The notes under the pieces are model-generated. The model was not told the DNA's origin. It saw only the letters and a list, made by a program, of their open reading frames with translations, and searched no databases. DNA of 64,000 bases from Mycolicibacterium rutilum. GTDB taxonomy: Bacteria; Actinomycetota; Actinomycetes; Mycobacteriales; Mycobacteriaceae. The stretch is from contig NZ_LT629971.1 of the NCBI RefSeq assembly GCF_900108565.1, positions 1,426,001-1,490,000 on the forward strand. The letters run 5' to 3'. Shown here piece after piece: positions 13,935-22,791 of this stretch; within the stretch, counting starts at the first letter, position 1, and each line of letters starts with the position of its first letter. Position numbers and translations under genes: made by a program.

Positions 13935-15409
13935 GGCGCCTCCCTCAGCGCCGCGGCTATCGTCGCCCGCCCGATCGGGGCGGCCAGCGCCCCGCCGGTG
14001 GCCGACAGCCGGTTGCCGCCGTTCTCGACCAGCACCGCGACCGCCACCTTGGGCGCCTGGGCCGGAGCGAAGGCGATGTACCAGGCATGCGGAGGGGTGT
14101 TGCGCGGGTCGGTGCCGTGCTCCGCTGTCCCGGTCTTGGATGCGATCTGCACGCCGGCGATGGCTCCCTTCTGCTGCGTCACCTGCTCGGCGGCGACCAT
14201 CAGATCCGTCAGTGTATCGGCGACCTGCTCTGACACTGCCCGCCGCACTTCCTGCGGAGCGGTGGAGGCGATGTTGGCGAGGTCGGGTCCCCTCAGGCTA
14301 TCGACCAGATAGGGGCGCATGGCCACCCCTTTGTTGGCGATGGTCGCGGCGACCATGGCGTTCTGCAGCGGCGTCACCGCGACGTCCTTCTGCCCGATGC
14401 TCGACATGCCCAGCGCGGCGGCGTCGGGAATCGGCCCGATCCGCGACTCCACCACCTGCAGCGGGATCATCGGGGCCGGCGCGTCCAGGCCGAACGAGCG
14501 GGCGGTCGAGCGCAGCGCATCGGCGCCGGTGTCGATGCCCAGTTCGACGAACGCGGTGTTGCACGATCGGGCGAACGCCTCCCGCAGCGGGGCGGTCGGG
14601 CCGCCGCCGCACGAGGATCCGCCGAAGTTCTCCAGCGTCGCGGTGCTGTCCGGCAGCGGGATGCGCGGCTGAGCGGTGAGCTGGGTGTCCGGCGTGGCGC
14701 CGTGCTGCAGGGCCGCCGCGGTGGTGATCACCTTGAACGTCGAGCCTGGGGGATAGGTCTCCGAGATCGCCCGGTTCAGCAGCGGCGAGTCGGCGTCGTC
14801 GCGCAGCCGCTGCCACGCCTCCGACTGCGCGGCCATGTCGTGGGTGGCCAGCAGGTTCGGGTCGTACGACGGCGACGACACCATCGCCAGGATCTTGCCG
14901 GTCGACGGTTCGATCGCCACCACCGAACCCTTACAGGGCCGGCCGTCGCAGCCGTCCTCCATCGCCTCCCAAGCTGCTTGTTGCACTTGAGGTTTGATCG
15001 TGGTGTCGACGTTGCCGCCGCGCGGGTCGCGACCGGTGAAGAAGTCGGCGAGGCGGCGGCCGAACAGCCGCTGGTCGGAGCCGTTGAGGATCGAGTCCTC
15101 GGCGCGCTCGAGCCCGGTGCTCGAGTACTGCAGCGAGTAGAAGCCGGTGACCGGCGCGTAGGCCTGCGGCTCGGGGTAGACCCGCAGGAACCGGAACCGG
15201 CCGTTGGTCGACACCGAGTACGCCAGCAGTTGACCGCCCGCCGAGATCTGGCCGCGCTGGCGGGAGTACTCGTCGAGCAACACCCGCTGGTTACGCGGAT
15301 CGGAACGCAACCCGTCGGCGGTGAACACCTGGGTCAGGGTGGCGTTGGCCAGCAGCAGCACGATCAGGGCCATGACCGTGACGGCGACGCGACGCAGTGA
15401 GGTGTTCAT
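13931..15409 (-). CDS. pbpA: Class B penicillin-binding protein PbpA
   Basis: Peptidoglycan transpeptidase needed for normal division and shape. 492 residues from ATG 15409 ([20 protein letters not shown]), which overlaps the rodA stop as ATGA and gives an N-terminal membrane anchor. Transpeptidase motifs: STFK ([15 protein letters not shown]), SCN ([13 protein letters not shown]) and KTG ([11 protein letters not shown]). Pairs with the SEDS protein RodA encoded just before it; in M. tuberculosis PbpA is a PknB substrate. Confidence 0.97.
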   Translation of the reverse strand: MNTSLRRVAVTVMALIVLLLANATLTQVFTADGLRSDPRNQRVLLDEYSRQRGQISAGGQLLAYSVSTNGRFRFLRVYPEPQAYAPVTGFYSLQYSSTGLERAEDSILNGSDQRLFGRRLADFFTGRDPRGGNVDTTIKPQVQQAAWEAMEDGCDGRPCKGSVVAIEPSTGKILAMVSSPSYDPNLLATHDMAAQSEAWQRLRDDADSPLLNRAISETYPPGSTFKVITTAAALQHGATPDTQLTAQPRIPLPDSTATLENFGGSSCGGGPTAPLREAFARSCNTAFVELGIDTGADALRSTARSFGLDAPAPMIPLQVVESRIGPIPDAAALGMSSIGQKDVAVTPLQNAMVAATIANKGVAMRPYLVDSLRGPDLANIASTAPQEVRRAVSEQVADTLTDLMVAAEQVTQQKGAIAGVQIASKTGTAEHGTDPRNTPPHAWYIAFAPAQAPKVAVAVLVENGGNRLSATGGALAAPIGRATIAAALREAP

Positions 15410-16818
15410 ACCTTCTCGATCACCTCGGTGCCCGCCGAAGCGATCGGTGTCGACGACTGCGGGGTGGTCACGATCGGGCGGCGGGCCGCGTGCGAGATCC
15501 GGACCAGGATCGCCAGCAGCAGATAGTTGGCCAGCAGCGACGAACCGCCGTAGGACATCCACGGGGTGGTCAGCCCGGTCAACGGGATCAGCTTGGTGAC
15601 GCCGCCGACGACGATGAACAACTGCAACGCCAGTGTGGCCGCCAGGCCGGCGGCGAGCAGCTTGCCGAAGCTGTCGCGCACGGCGATCGCGGTGCGCAGC
15701 CCGCGCACGATGACGATGGTGTAGAGCATCAGCACCGCGGCCAGCCCGACCAAGCCGAGTTCCTCACCGACCGCGGCGATGATGAAGTCGGTCGAGGCCG
15801 CGGGCACGGTGCCGGGCTGCCCGTTGCCCAGGCCGGTGCCGAAGATCCCGCCGGTGGCGAAACTGAACAGCGACTGCACCATCTGATACCCGGCGCCGTC
15901 CGGATCGGCGAACGGGTCCATCCAGGTCTGGACGCGCACCCTGACGTGGTCGAAAAGGTAATACGCCGCAACGCTTCCCGCGGCGAACAGCGCCAGGCCG
16001 ATGACCACCCAGCTGAGCCGGTCGGTGGCGATGTACACCAGCACCAAAAACGACGCATACAGCAGAAGCGACGTGCCGAGGTCCTTCTCGAACACCATCA
16101 CCGCGATCGAGGCGATCCACGCGGCCAGCAGCGGCGCGAGGTCGCGCGGCCGCGGCAGGTCCATGCCCAGTACGTGCTTGCCCGCGCTGGTGAACACGTT
16201 GCGCTTGGACACCAGCACCGCGGCGAAAAAGATCAGCAGCAGAATTTTGGAGAACTCGGCGGGCTGAATAGAGAAGCCCGGCAACTGAATCCAGATCTTC
16301 GCGCCGTTCTGCTCCGACATCGAGCGCGGCAGCACCGCCGGAATCGCCAGCAGGATCAGGCCGGTGAAGCCGCACACGTACCCGTAGCGGGAGAGCAGCC
16401 GATGGTCGCGCAGGAAGATGACGATCAACGAGAAACCGATGACGCCTAGCAGTGTCCACAGCATCTGCTGATTCGCGGTGCCGCCGAGCCCGTCCTGCGT
16501 CATCTCACCGGAGGCGAGGTCGAGACGGTGAATCATCACCAGCCCCAAGCCGTTCAGCAGCGCGACGACGGGCAGCAGCAGCGGATCGGCATACGGTGCG
16601 AACCGCCGGATCGCGAGGTGGGCGCCGAGGAACAACGCGAGATAGGCGACGGTGTACTGCGCCAGGTCCCAGTGCAGGCCCTGCTCCTGGTTGGCCTCGA
16701 CGAGCAGCAGCGCCAGCGTGGTGATGCCGGTGGCGAAACCGAGCAGGAACAGTTCGGCGTTGCGCCGGTTGGGAAGTGGCGGCGTGACGGCGACGGCGGA
16801 CTGCGGCTGGGTGGTCAT
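15406..16818 (-). CDS. rodA: SEDS peptidoglycan polymerase RodA
   Basis: Lipid-II polymerase of the SEDS family. 470 residues from ATG 16818 (MTTQPQSAVAVTPPLPNRRN), nearly the length of Rv0017c; longer in-frame starts run into pstP. About ten to twelve membrane helices. Conserved SEDS blocks include NGAKIWIQLPGFSIQPAEFSK, VFEKDLGTSLLLYASF and the C-terminal GLTTPWMSYGGSSLLANY. Starts 22 nt after pstP and overlaps pbpA by 4 nt, as expected for a polymerase/transpeptidase pair. Confidence 0.97.
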   Translation of the reverse strand: MTTQPQSAVAVTPPLPNRRNAELFLLGFATGITTLALLLVEANQEQGLHWDLAQYTVAYLALFLGAHLAIRRFAPYADPLLLPVVALLNGLGLVMIHRLDLASGEMTQDGLGGTANQQMLWTLLGVIGFSLIVIFLRDHRLLSRYGYVCGFTGLILLAIPAVLPRSMSEQNGAKIWIQLPGFSIQPAEFSKILLLIFFAAVLVSKRNVFTSAGKHVLGMDLPRPRDLAPLLAAWIASIAVMVFEKDLGTSLLLYASFLVLVYIATDRLSWVVIGLALFAAGSVAAYYLFDHVRVRVQTWMDPFADPDGAGYQMVQSLFSFATGGIFGTGLGNGQPGTVPAASTDFIIAAVGEELGLVGLAAVLMLYTIVIVRGLRTAIAVRDSFGKLLAAGLAATLALQLFIVVGGVTKLIPLTGLTTPWMSYGGSSLLANYLLLAILVRISHAARRPIVTTPQSSTPIASAGTEVIEKV

Positions 16819-16840
16819 GCCAGTGCTCTCGCTCGGCTGG

Positions 16841-18400
16841 TCATGACGTTTCCCGGCAGTTGGTCCCCGGCTCGGGTACCGGCGGCAGTGCGGTGACGGT
16901 CGGGGGCGGCGGCGGCTTGGGCGTCGACTCCGGGGCCGGCGCATCCGGCGGTGGGGGAGCGGGTGCCGGCGGTGGCGCACCGGGGTCGGTGGGCTCGGGC
17001 GACGGCGGGGACGGGGACACGGTGCGCGGGGTCTCGGGTGCCGGGGTTTCGCCCTCGCTCGGCGGATTGTTCGGCAGTCCAGGCGAATTCGTCGGCGCAG
17101 GGCTGTGCGGTGCGGTGGTGCGCGGCGGCGTGGGCGGCACCGGTGTGCAGATCGGGAGCAGGGAGTCGCGGGCCAACTGGTTGATCTGGGTGATGGCCTC
17201 GTCCTCGGTGCCCGTCGGCAGGCCCGCCATCACCTGGCGCTGCTCGGACGGTTTGAGGTCGCTGACCCGCAGCAGTTCACAGTCGCGCGGCTGTTGCCCG
17301 GGGCTGATCAGGGTCAGGCCGTTGCGCTCGGTCAGGCAGCCCTGCCGGTACGGCTCCTGCAGCGGGAAGCCGAGGATCGATCCGGGGATGCCACGCATGA
17401 TCGAGACGGTGTCCTCGTGCGCGGTGACGTAGAAGTTGTTGCGGATGATCTCGCGGCCCACCGCCAGTCCGGCGAGCACGACGAGCACGAGCAGCACTGC
17501 GGCGATGTACATTCGCCGCCGCGACTTCGGCGGTCGCGGCGGCTCCTCCGGTTCCGGCAGAACGCGTTTGGCTTCGTTGCGTTTCGGGTTGAACGCCGAC
17601 GCGCGGCCGGCCGCGGTGTTCGGCGGTGGTTGGTCGTCGTCACCGGAGACCGCACCGGCCAGGATCGGCTGGGTCTGGCCGTAGTCGTAGTCGACGACGT
17701 CGGCCACCACGACCGTGACGTTGTCGGGCCCGCCGCCGCGCAGCGCCAATTCGATGAGCCGGTCGGCACTTTCGGACACGTCGGAGATCTGCAGCGCCTC
17801 GAGGATGGTGTCGTGGCTGACCGGGTCGGACAACCCGTCCGAGCACAGCAGGTAGCGGTCACCGGCGCGGGCCTCGCGCATGATCAGCGTCGGCTCGACC
17901 TCGTGGCCGGTCAGCGCGCGCATGATCAGGGAGCGCTGCGGGTGGCTGTGCGCCTCCTCCGCGGTGATCCGGCCCTCGTCGACGAGCGTCTGGACGAACG
18001 TGTCGTCCTTGGTGATCTGGGTGAGCTCACCGTCGCGCAGCAGATAACCCCGCGAGTCGCCGATGTGGACCAGGCCAAGTCGGTTGCCCGCGAACAGGAT
18101 CGCCGTGAGCGTGGTGCCCATGCCCTCGAGTTCGGGGTCGGCCTCGACGTGGGCGGCGATCGCCGAGTTGCCCTCGCGGACCGCGGAGTCGAGCTTGGAG
18201 AGCAGGTCACCGCCGGGCTCGTCGTCGTCGAGGTGGGCCAGCGCGGCGATCACCAGCTGCGAGGCGACCTCGCCCGCGGCGTGCCCGCCCATGCCGTCGG
18301 CGAGCGCCAGCAGCCGCGCACCGGCGTACACCGAGTCCTCGTTGTTCGCGCGAACCAGGCCGCGATCGCTGCGCGCGGCGTATCTCAGTACAAGGGTCAC
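16841..18400 (-). CDS. pstP: PPM-type Ser/Thr protein phosphatase PstP
   Basis: The single PP2C-like phosphatase that reverses PknA/PknB phosphorylation. 519 residues from GTG 18400, overlapping the fhaB stop (GTGA). The metal-binding PPM domain is about 1-240: RSDRGLVRANNEDS, ALADGMGGHAAGEV, GDSRGYLLRDG, CSDGLSD and GGPDNVTVVV. A membrane helix (about 307-327) separates it from an outer domain and a long Pro-rich tail rich in PPAPAPP runs. The tail is low-complexity, typical of the family. Confidence 0.97.
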   Translation of the reverse strand: MTLVLRYAARSDRGLVRANNEDSVYAGARLLALADGMGGHAAGEVASQLVIAALAHLDDDEPGGDLLSKLDSAVREGNSAIAAHVEADPELEGMGTTLTAILFAGNRLGLVHIGDSRGYLLRDGELTQITKDDTFVQTLVDEGRITAEEAHSHPQRSLIMRALTGHEVEPTLIMREARAGDRYLLCSDGLSDPVSHDTILEALQISDVSESADRLIELALRGGGPDNVTVVVADVVDYDYGQTQPILAGAVSGDDDQPPPNTAAGRASAFNPKRNEAKRVLPEPEEPPRPPKSRRRMYIAAVLLVLVVLAGLAVGREIIRNNFYVTAHEDTVSIMRGIPGSILGFPLQEPYRQGCLTERNGLTLISPGQQPRDCELLRVSDLKPSEQRQVMAGLPTGTEDEAITQINQLARDSLLPICTPVPPTPPRTTAPHSPAPTNSPGLPNNPPSEGETPAPETPRTVSPSPPSPEPTDPGAPPPAPAPPPPDAPAPESTPKPPPPPTVTALPPVPEPGTNCRETS

Positions 18401-18864
18401 GGGCGCAGCTCGATTACCGTCTTGCCGATTCGAACCGGCGTCCCCATCGGAACCCGTACCGCCGTCGTCACCTTCGCCCTGTCGAGGTATGTGCCGTTGG
18501 TCGATCCTAGGTCTTCGACGTACCACTCCGACCCTCGCGGCGACAGCCGGGCGTGGCGCGTCGAGGCGTAGTCGTCGGTCAGCACCAGCGTGGAATCGTC
18601 GGCGCGGCCGATCAGCACCGGTTGGCTACCCAACGTGATCCGCGTTCCGGCCAGCGCGCCCTCGGTGACGACGAGCTGGCGTGCCACGTTGCGGCGGCCG
18701 CGGTTGGGCAGCAGCGAGGCGCGCAGCGGTAGCCCGCGGCGCACCATGACCGCGCCCGTCGGCGCGTAGAGATCGGTCCGCAGGATCCGCAGCACCGACC
18801 AGATGAACAGCCACAGCAGCAACAGGAAACCGACGCGCGTCAGTTGCAGTACCAACCCCTGCAT
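18397..18864 (-). CDS. fhaB: FHA domain protein FhaB (FipA)
   Basis: Phosphothreonine-binding membrane protein, a substrate and adaptor for PknA/PknB at the septum. 155 residues from ATG 18864 (MQGLVLQLTRVGF), identical in length to Rv0019c. An N-terminal membrane helix (about 8-28) and a C-terminal FHA domain with LIGRADDSTLVLTDDYASTRH and DLGSTNGTYLDRAKV. First of the coupled genes fhaB-pstP-rodA-pbpA-pknA-pknB; fhaA lies 134 nt upstream. Confidence 0.96.
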   Translation of the reverse strand: MQGLVLQLTRVGFLLLLWLFIWSVLRILRTDLYAPTGAVMVRRGLPLRASLLPNRGRRNVARQLVVTEGALAGTRITLGSQPVLIGRADDSTLVLTDDYASTRHARLSPRGSEWYVEDLGSTNGTYLDRAKVTTAVRVPMGTPVRIGKTVIELRP

Positions 18865-18998
18865 CTGACGTCCTCTCCGTCTCCGTCCCGTACGCGTCGC
18901 TTCGGCATCCACGCAGCCAGCCTCGGCACCGTCACGATACTTGGACGGTCACCGAGATGAGCGGGAAGCGACCAGCTTCGCCGCCCGCCGCGCCGCGC

Positions 18999-20417
18999 TC
19001 AGTGCACGCGAACGATGATTTCGGAGTGGCCCAACCGGATCACGTCGCCGTCGGCGAGCTGCCACTCCTGCACGGGCGCGTTGTTGACCGTCGTGCCGTT
19101 GGTGGAGTTCAAATCGGACAGCAACGCGACCTGACCGTCCCAGCGGATCTCCAGGTGGCGCCGGGACACGCCGGTGTCGGGCAGCCGGAACTGGGCGTCC
19201 TGGCCGCGGCCGATGACGTTCGTACCCTCACGCAGCTGGTAGGTGCGGCCGCTGCCGTCGTCGAGCTGCAACGTCACCGTCGCGCCACCGGCCTGGTAAT
19301 CACCCTGGCCGTAGCCGCCGTATCCGGCGGCGGGCTGGCCATAGTCGTAGCCCCCGCCCGCGGGCTCGGCGTAACCCGGCTCGGCGTAACCCGGCTCGGC
19401 GTATCCGGCTGCTGGCGCGTCGTTGTAGCGGCCGTAGTCGGGCGGCGCGTAGCCCTGTTCCTGACGGCCGTAGCCCTGTCCGCCGTAGCCCTGGTCGGGG
19501 TAGCCACCCTGATCGGGATAGCCCGGCCGCGGCTCGGGCCGGCCGTAGCCGCCGTCCTCGTGTCGTCCCGGCGCGGGCGGGCGGCCGTAGTCGTAGTCGT
19601 TGGCGGGTGGCTGGCCGTAACCCGGCTGGCCGTATCCGGCGGGCGGCTGACGGTAGCCCTGATCGGGATAGCCGCCCTGCGGGGGCGGGCCGTATCCGGC
19701 CGGCGGGCGCTGCTCGTAGGACGGCGGCGGGTAGCCACCCTGATCGGGATAGCCACCTTGGTCGGGGTAACCACCCTGCTCGGGATAGCCGCCCTGGTCG
19801 GGGTAGCCGCCGTGGCGGGGTGGGTAGCCGGGCTGCTCGCCCTGCGGATAGCCGCCCTGTTCCTGCGGCGGGTACTGGCCGCGGTCATCGGGACGGCCGT
19901 ATCTGTCGTCGTAGTACTCGTCGGCGGGCCGCCCCGGTCCCTGGCCGCCGCCGCGATAGCTCGGGTTGTCGCTCATCGGTGGTACTCCTGATTCTGCGCT
20001 TGACGCACGTTCTCGGGGTGATGGGGCGGGTTCGCCGGTGGTCGAGTCAGGGTTGACAACGCCACGCGCGCGAAACTGTCCGGTGTGCAGGTTGGCCGAC
20101 TGCTCGAACTTGACGACAACATCACCATAGGTTTGCCATCCCTGCTCACGGATGTACCCCTCCAAATGCTTGGCAAAAGTCGCTGATGTGAGGTCTGGGT
20201 CGGCGCTCACCTTCTGATAGTCAGGCACACTGAGGGTAATGACGTACTCGTTCGGCGCCAAAACTTGACCGCCGAGCACTTCACGCGCCCCGGTGTCGGC
20301 TTCGCGGCGCAGTAACGACTCGACTTCCTGCGGGACGATGGACCCACCGAAGACGCGGGCGAACGCGTCGCCGACCGTCGACTCGAGCTTGCGCTCGATC
20401 CGGTCGACTAGACCCAT
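18999..20417 (-). CDS. fhaA: FHA domain protein FhaA
   Basis: Cytosolic adaptor that binds phosphorylated MviN/MurJ and other kinase targets to tune peptidoglycan export. 472 residues from ATG 20417 (MGLVDRIERKLESTVGDAF), the conserved start. N-terminal DUF3662 domain (about 1-115) with GGSIVPQEVESLLRREAD and QGWQTYGDVVVKFEQS; a Gly/Tyr/Pro/Gln-rich repeat linker (about 150-370); C-terminal FHA domain with NVIGRGQDAQFRLPD, SRRHLEIRWDG and LNSTNGTTVNN. Head of the cell-wall control operon; the upstream 280 nt should contain its promoter, but I see no convincing -10/-35 pair there. Confidence 0.96.
   Translation of the reverse strand: MGLVDRIERKLESTVGDAFARVFGGSIVPQEVESLLRREADTGAREVLGGQVLAPNEYVITLSVPDYQKVSADPDLTSATFAKHLEGYIREQGWQTYGDVVVKFEQSANLHTGQFRARGVVNPDSTTGEPAPSPRERASSAESGVPPMSDNPSYRGGGQGPGRPADEYYDDRYGRPDDRGQYPPQEQGGYPQGEQPGYPPRHGGYPDQGGYPEQGGYPDQGGYPDQGGYPPPSYEQRPPAGYGPPPQGGYPDQGYRQPPAGYGQPGYGQPPANDYDYGRPPAPGRHEDGGYGRPEPRPGYPDQGGYPDQGYGGQGYGRQEQGYAPPDYGRYNDAPAAGYAEPGYAEPGYAEPAGGGYDYGQPAAGYGGYGQGDYQAGGATVTLQLDDGSGRTYQLREGTNVIGRGQDAQFRLPDTGVSRRHLEIRWDGQVALLSDLNSTNGTTVNNAPVQEWQLADGDVIRLGHSEIIVRVH
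19371..19860. repeat. Coding low-complexity repeats in fhaA
   Basis: Degenerate tandem units encode GYPDQGGYPDQGG-type hexapeptides, and near 19371-19407 a 15-nt unit is repeated almost exactly three times (GYAEP x3 in the protein). Such tracts change length easily by slippage. They are coding, not a CRISPR array. Confidence 0.85.
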
Positions 20418-20655
20418 TTCACCGCCCGCCTCACTCGTCGTCGTCCATCGGTCCTGCTCACCCGCAGCGGGTGCCAGCGTGTCGCCTGGCCACAATGCTT
20501 CTCTGCATGGTATCGGCCAAGTGCGGCGGTGCGGGACCAACAGAATTCTGAGAATCGGCGCGACGGCCGCTGAGGGTGCGATAAGTGGAGGTCAACGCGT
20601 CGTCGCCGGCGCCATCGCGACCTCTGTCGCGCTGATCTGAAGGCAGCCGGTACGG

Positions 20656-20686
20656 TTGGGGAGCGGGGCGCCGAGCGTGATAGGCT
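20656..20686 (+). promoter_or_regulatory. Candidate promoter for tRNA-Leu
   Basis: TTGGGG (20656-20661), a 19-bp spacer and TAGGCT (20681-20686) precede the tRNA by 13 nt. An inverted repeat GGGGAGC / GCTCCCC (20658-20664 and 20684-20690) overlaps it. No other clear signal was found between the fhaA start and here. Confidence 0.4.
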
Positions 20687-20699
20687 CCCCCGGTTGTTG

Positions 20700-20782
20700 G
20701 GGCGAGTGGCGGAATGGCAGACGCGCTGGCTTCAGGTGCCAGTGTCCTTCGGGACGTGGGGGTTCAAGTCCCCCTTCGCCCA
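20700..20782 (+). tRNA. leuT: tRNA-Leu (CAG)
   Basis: An 83-nt class II tRNA. Acceptor GGGCGAG pairs with TTCGCCC, discriminator A. Anticodon loop TTCAGGT gives CAG. A long variable arm (TGTCCTTCGGGACG) marks it as leucine type; T-loop TTCAAGT. Same place as M. tuberculosis leuT. Confidence 0.97.
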
Positions 20783-20789
20783 CAATCGC

Positions 20790-20823
20790 AGAGGCCACGA
20801 ACCGAGACTGGTTCGTGGCCTCT
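20790..20823 (+). terminator. Stem-loop terminator after tRNA-Leu
   Basis: A perfect 14-bp stem (AGAGGCCACGAACC with its complement) and a 6-nt loop GAGACT start 8 nt after the tRNA. No T-run follows, which is common for mycobacterial terminators. Confidence 0.75.
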
Positions 20824-20899
20824 GTGCTCGGTGTTGCCCGTACTCATCGCTGAACAGATTGCCGCCGGGCTCCGCCCTGTCGACGCCCGACCCCGGGCC

Positions 20900-20930
20900 T
20901 TGACCTCAAGTCCGATTGAGGTTCTACGGT
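20900..20930 (+). promoter_or_regulatory. MerR/SoxR-type promoter of the DoxX gene
   Basis: TTGACC (20900-20905) and TACGGT (20925-20930) are separated by 19 bp, too long for normal SigA use but diagnostic of MerR-family promoters. The spacer holds the dyad CCTCAA-GTCCGA-TTGAGG (20904-20921), very like a SoxR box. Transcription would begin at about 20937, at the ATG (20938), so the mRNA would be leaderless. No MerR-family gene is in the window. Confidence 0.8.
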
Positions 20931-20937
20931 CACCGGC

Positions 20938-21471
20938 ATGGACACGGCAACATCACGACCCACTTCCGCAGTCGAGCTTCACGCAGACGTCGTTGACGCG
21001 GGAATCTTGTTCCTGCGCATCGTCTTCGGCGGCCTGCTAACCGCGGCGGGCCTTCAGAAACTCTTCGGCTGGTTCGGTGGTCAGGGGCTCACCGCCACCG
21101 GTGCAATGTTCGCCGACCTCGGTTATCGGCCGGGCATGTTCTTCGCCGCCGTCGCGGGGACGCTGGAGGCGGTCGGAGGGACTTTGCTGCTGCTCGGGTT
21201 GTTCACCCCGCTGGCCTGCGCCATCGTCCTCGGGGTGATGATCAACGCGGCGAGCGTCACGTGGTCAGGTGGCCTCTTCGGCCCGACCGGATACCAAATG
21301 GCGCTGCTCTATGCCACTGCGGCGGTGGCGATCGCCTGCACCGGCGCCGGACGACTTGCGCTCGACACCGGTCGCGCATGGCATCGAGAGGGCGCGGCAT
21401 GGGCCGCGGCGAGCATCGGTCTCGGTGTCGCATCCGCGGTCGGTGTCTTGCTGCTCAAGACCGTCCTGTAG
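20938..21471 (+). CDS. DoxX-family membrane protein
   Basis: 177 residues with four hydrophobic helices. N-terminal DAGILFLRIVFGGLLTAAGLQKLFGWFGG and LEAVGGTLLLLGLFTPLA match the DoxX family (pfam DoxX/DUF417-like membrane proteins); some mycobacterial members sit in redox-stress membrane complexes, but substrate and reaction are not known for this one. A strong MerR-type leaderless promoter directly precedes it, suggesting induction by oxidative or redox-active compounds. Confidence 0.85.
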   Translation: MDTATSRPTSAVELHADVVDAGILFLRIVFGGLLTAAGLQKLFGWFGGQGLTATGAMFADLGYRPGMFFAAVAGTLEAVGGTLLLLGLFTPLACAIVLGVMINAASVTWSGGLFGPTGYQMALLYATAAVAIACTGAGRLALDTGRAWHREGAAWAAASIGLGVASAVGVLLLKTVL

Positions 21472-21579
21472 CGACCAGCTGTCAGTCTGCGGACCTACCC
21501 GTCCGCTGTTGCCCAATTGGCCCTTGGCGGCGCCGCTGGCAGCGATCGGCGCGATGTTCGATCTCGCTCAGCCGACCGC

Positions 21580-22419
21580 TTAGGTGGGGAAATCCGCGCT
21601 GCGAGAGAGCATCTCGTTAGTCCGGATGTCGGCCAGGGTCTGCTCCAGCGTGTCGGTCACGGCGTCGTATCCGCTATTGCCCAGGACCAGCCGGCGCGGC
21701 GGCGGGTCTTGAGCCATCGCAGCGATCACCGCACGGGCACCACGGCGCGGATCGCCGGGTTGCACGCCGTCCATCTCCACGAAGGCGGCACGGACCTGCT
21801 CCAGCATGTCGTGATACTCCGGAATAGCCTCCGATACGGGCTCGTTCGAGAAGCCGGCGTAGGCGTTCGTGCGAAACGCCCCCGGTTCGACCGTCAAGAC
21901 GGAGATGCCCTGTGCTGCGACCTCCTCGCGCAGGGCATCGGTGATGGCTTCGATGGCGAACTTCGTCGCACTGTAATAGCCGAATCCGACCGCCGACACG
22001 AGCCCGGCTACCGAGGACACGTTGACGATCCACCCGTTTCCGCGGGCGCGCATCCCCGGCAGCACTGCACGCGTCACCGAGAGCACCGCGAAGAAGTTCA
22101 GTTCGAACATCGCCCGTATCGAGGACTCGTCCATCCCTTCGATCGATCCGTACCAACCTCGGCCGGCGTTGTTGACGAGCACGTCGATGCCGCCGAAGCG
22201 CTCCTCGGCGGCATACACCGCGCGCTGCACCTGCGCCGTATCGGTGAGTTCGAGCGGCACGACCAGAACGCGGTCGCCGTACTGGTCGGCCCACCCCGCC
22301 AGTTCTTGCGGGCGCCGGGAGGTGAGCGTCACGCGGTCCCCGATCTCCAGCGCCGCCTCTGCGAACGCCACTCCGAAGCCGCCGGGCGTGCCACCTGTGA
22401 TGAACCATCGCCTGCTCAT
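21580..22419 (-). CDS. Short-chain dehydrogenase/reductase
   Basis: NAD(P)-dependent SDR oxidoreductase, 279 residues. Rossmann motif TGGTPGGFG near the N-terminus, basic residues in LTSRRP that favour NADP, NNAG, the catalytic Ser in VSSVAG and YYSATK for Tyr and Lys. The substrate cannot be inferred. Its start overlaps the SnoaL-like stop by 4 nt, so both are read from the MerR-type promoter upstream. Confidence 0.92.
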   Translation of the reverse strand: MSRRWFITGGTPGGFGVAFAEAALEIGDRVTLTSRRPQELAGWADQYGDRVLVVPLELTDTAQVQRAVYAAEERFGGIDVLVNNAGRGWYGSIEGMDESSIRAMFELNFFAVLSVTRAVLPGMRARGNGWIVNVSSVAGLVSAVGFGYYSATKFAIEAITDALREEVAAQGISVLTVEPGAFRTNAYAGFSNEPVSEAIPEYHDMLEQVRAAFVEMDGVQPGDPRRGARAVIAAMAQDPPPRRLVLGNSGYDAVTDTLEQTLADIRTNEMLSRSADFPT

Positions 22420-22754
22420 GGCTCGATCACCAGCCGGCTGATCGACGCACCATCGAGGGTGAAGCGGAAGTGCAGGTCGGCGACCCCGCCGGAGAAGTTG
22501 CCCTCCAGGTGCTGCTTGACGTCGACGGTCGTGTCAGTCGTGGTCGCGCCGGTGAACTCCGATGTGTAGGTGTACTCGCCGGCCGAGGCGGTCAGCCAGG
22601 CCCCGATCTCGTCGCGGCCCCTGTAGTCGCGGCCTTCATCGGTCACGACGGCATCGGCGGTGAAGGCGGCGACCGCTCGGCCGTCCTCTGGCGTGTTGAG
22701 CGCGGTCATGAACGTCTTGATGGTGTCCGGGAGTGCATCCCATTCTGTGGTCAT
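22416..22754 (-). CDS. SnoaL-like / NTF2-fold protein
   Basis: 112 residues (MTTEWDALPDTIKTFMTALN, DAVVTDEGRDYRGRDEIGAWL, then beta-strands with HFRFTLDGASISRLVIEP). The alpha+beta cone fold of SnoaL proteins is used by small isomerases, hydrolases and many uncharacterised stress proteins. SnoaL-SDR pairs are commonly found under MerR regulators in actinobacteria. Start ATG 22754 is 6 nt from the -10 element, so the message is probably leaderless. Confidence 0.85.
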   Translation of the reverse strand: MTTEWDALPDTIKTFMTALNTPEDGRAVAAFTADAVVTDEGRDYRGRDEIGAWLTASAGEYTYTSEFTGATTTDTTVDVKQHLEGNFSGGVADLHFRFTLDGASISRLVIEP

Positions 22755-22760
22755 GACCCC

Positions 22761-22791
22761 ACGGTGGAGCCTCCCCCAAGGGGAGAGTCAA
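22761..22791 (-). promoter_or_regulatory. MerR-type promoter of the SnoaL-SDR pair
   Basis: On the minus strand TTGACT (22791-22786), a 19-bp spacer and CACCGT (22766-22761). The spacer contains the perfect dyad CTCCCC-N3-GGGGAG (22771-22785), the usual MerR operator geometry. The predicted start falls on or next to the ATG at 22754. The dyad differs from that of the DoxX promoter, so the two may answer to different MerR proteins. Confidence 0.75.

Noticed and set aside
19371..19860. Regular short repeats resembling a CRISPR array.
   Set aside because: The repeats are in frame within fhaA, degenerate, have no unique spacers and encode the known Gly/Tyr/Pro-rich linker.
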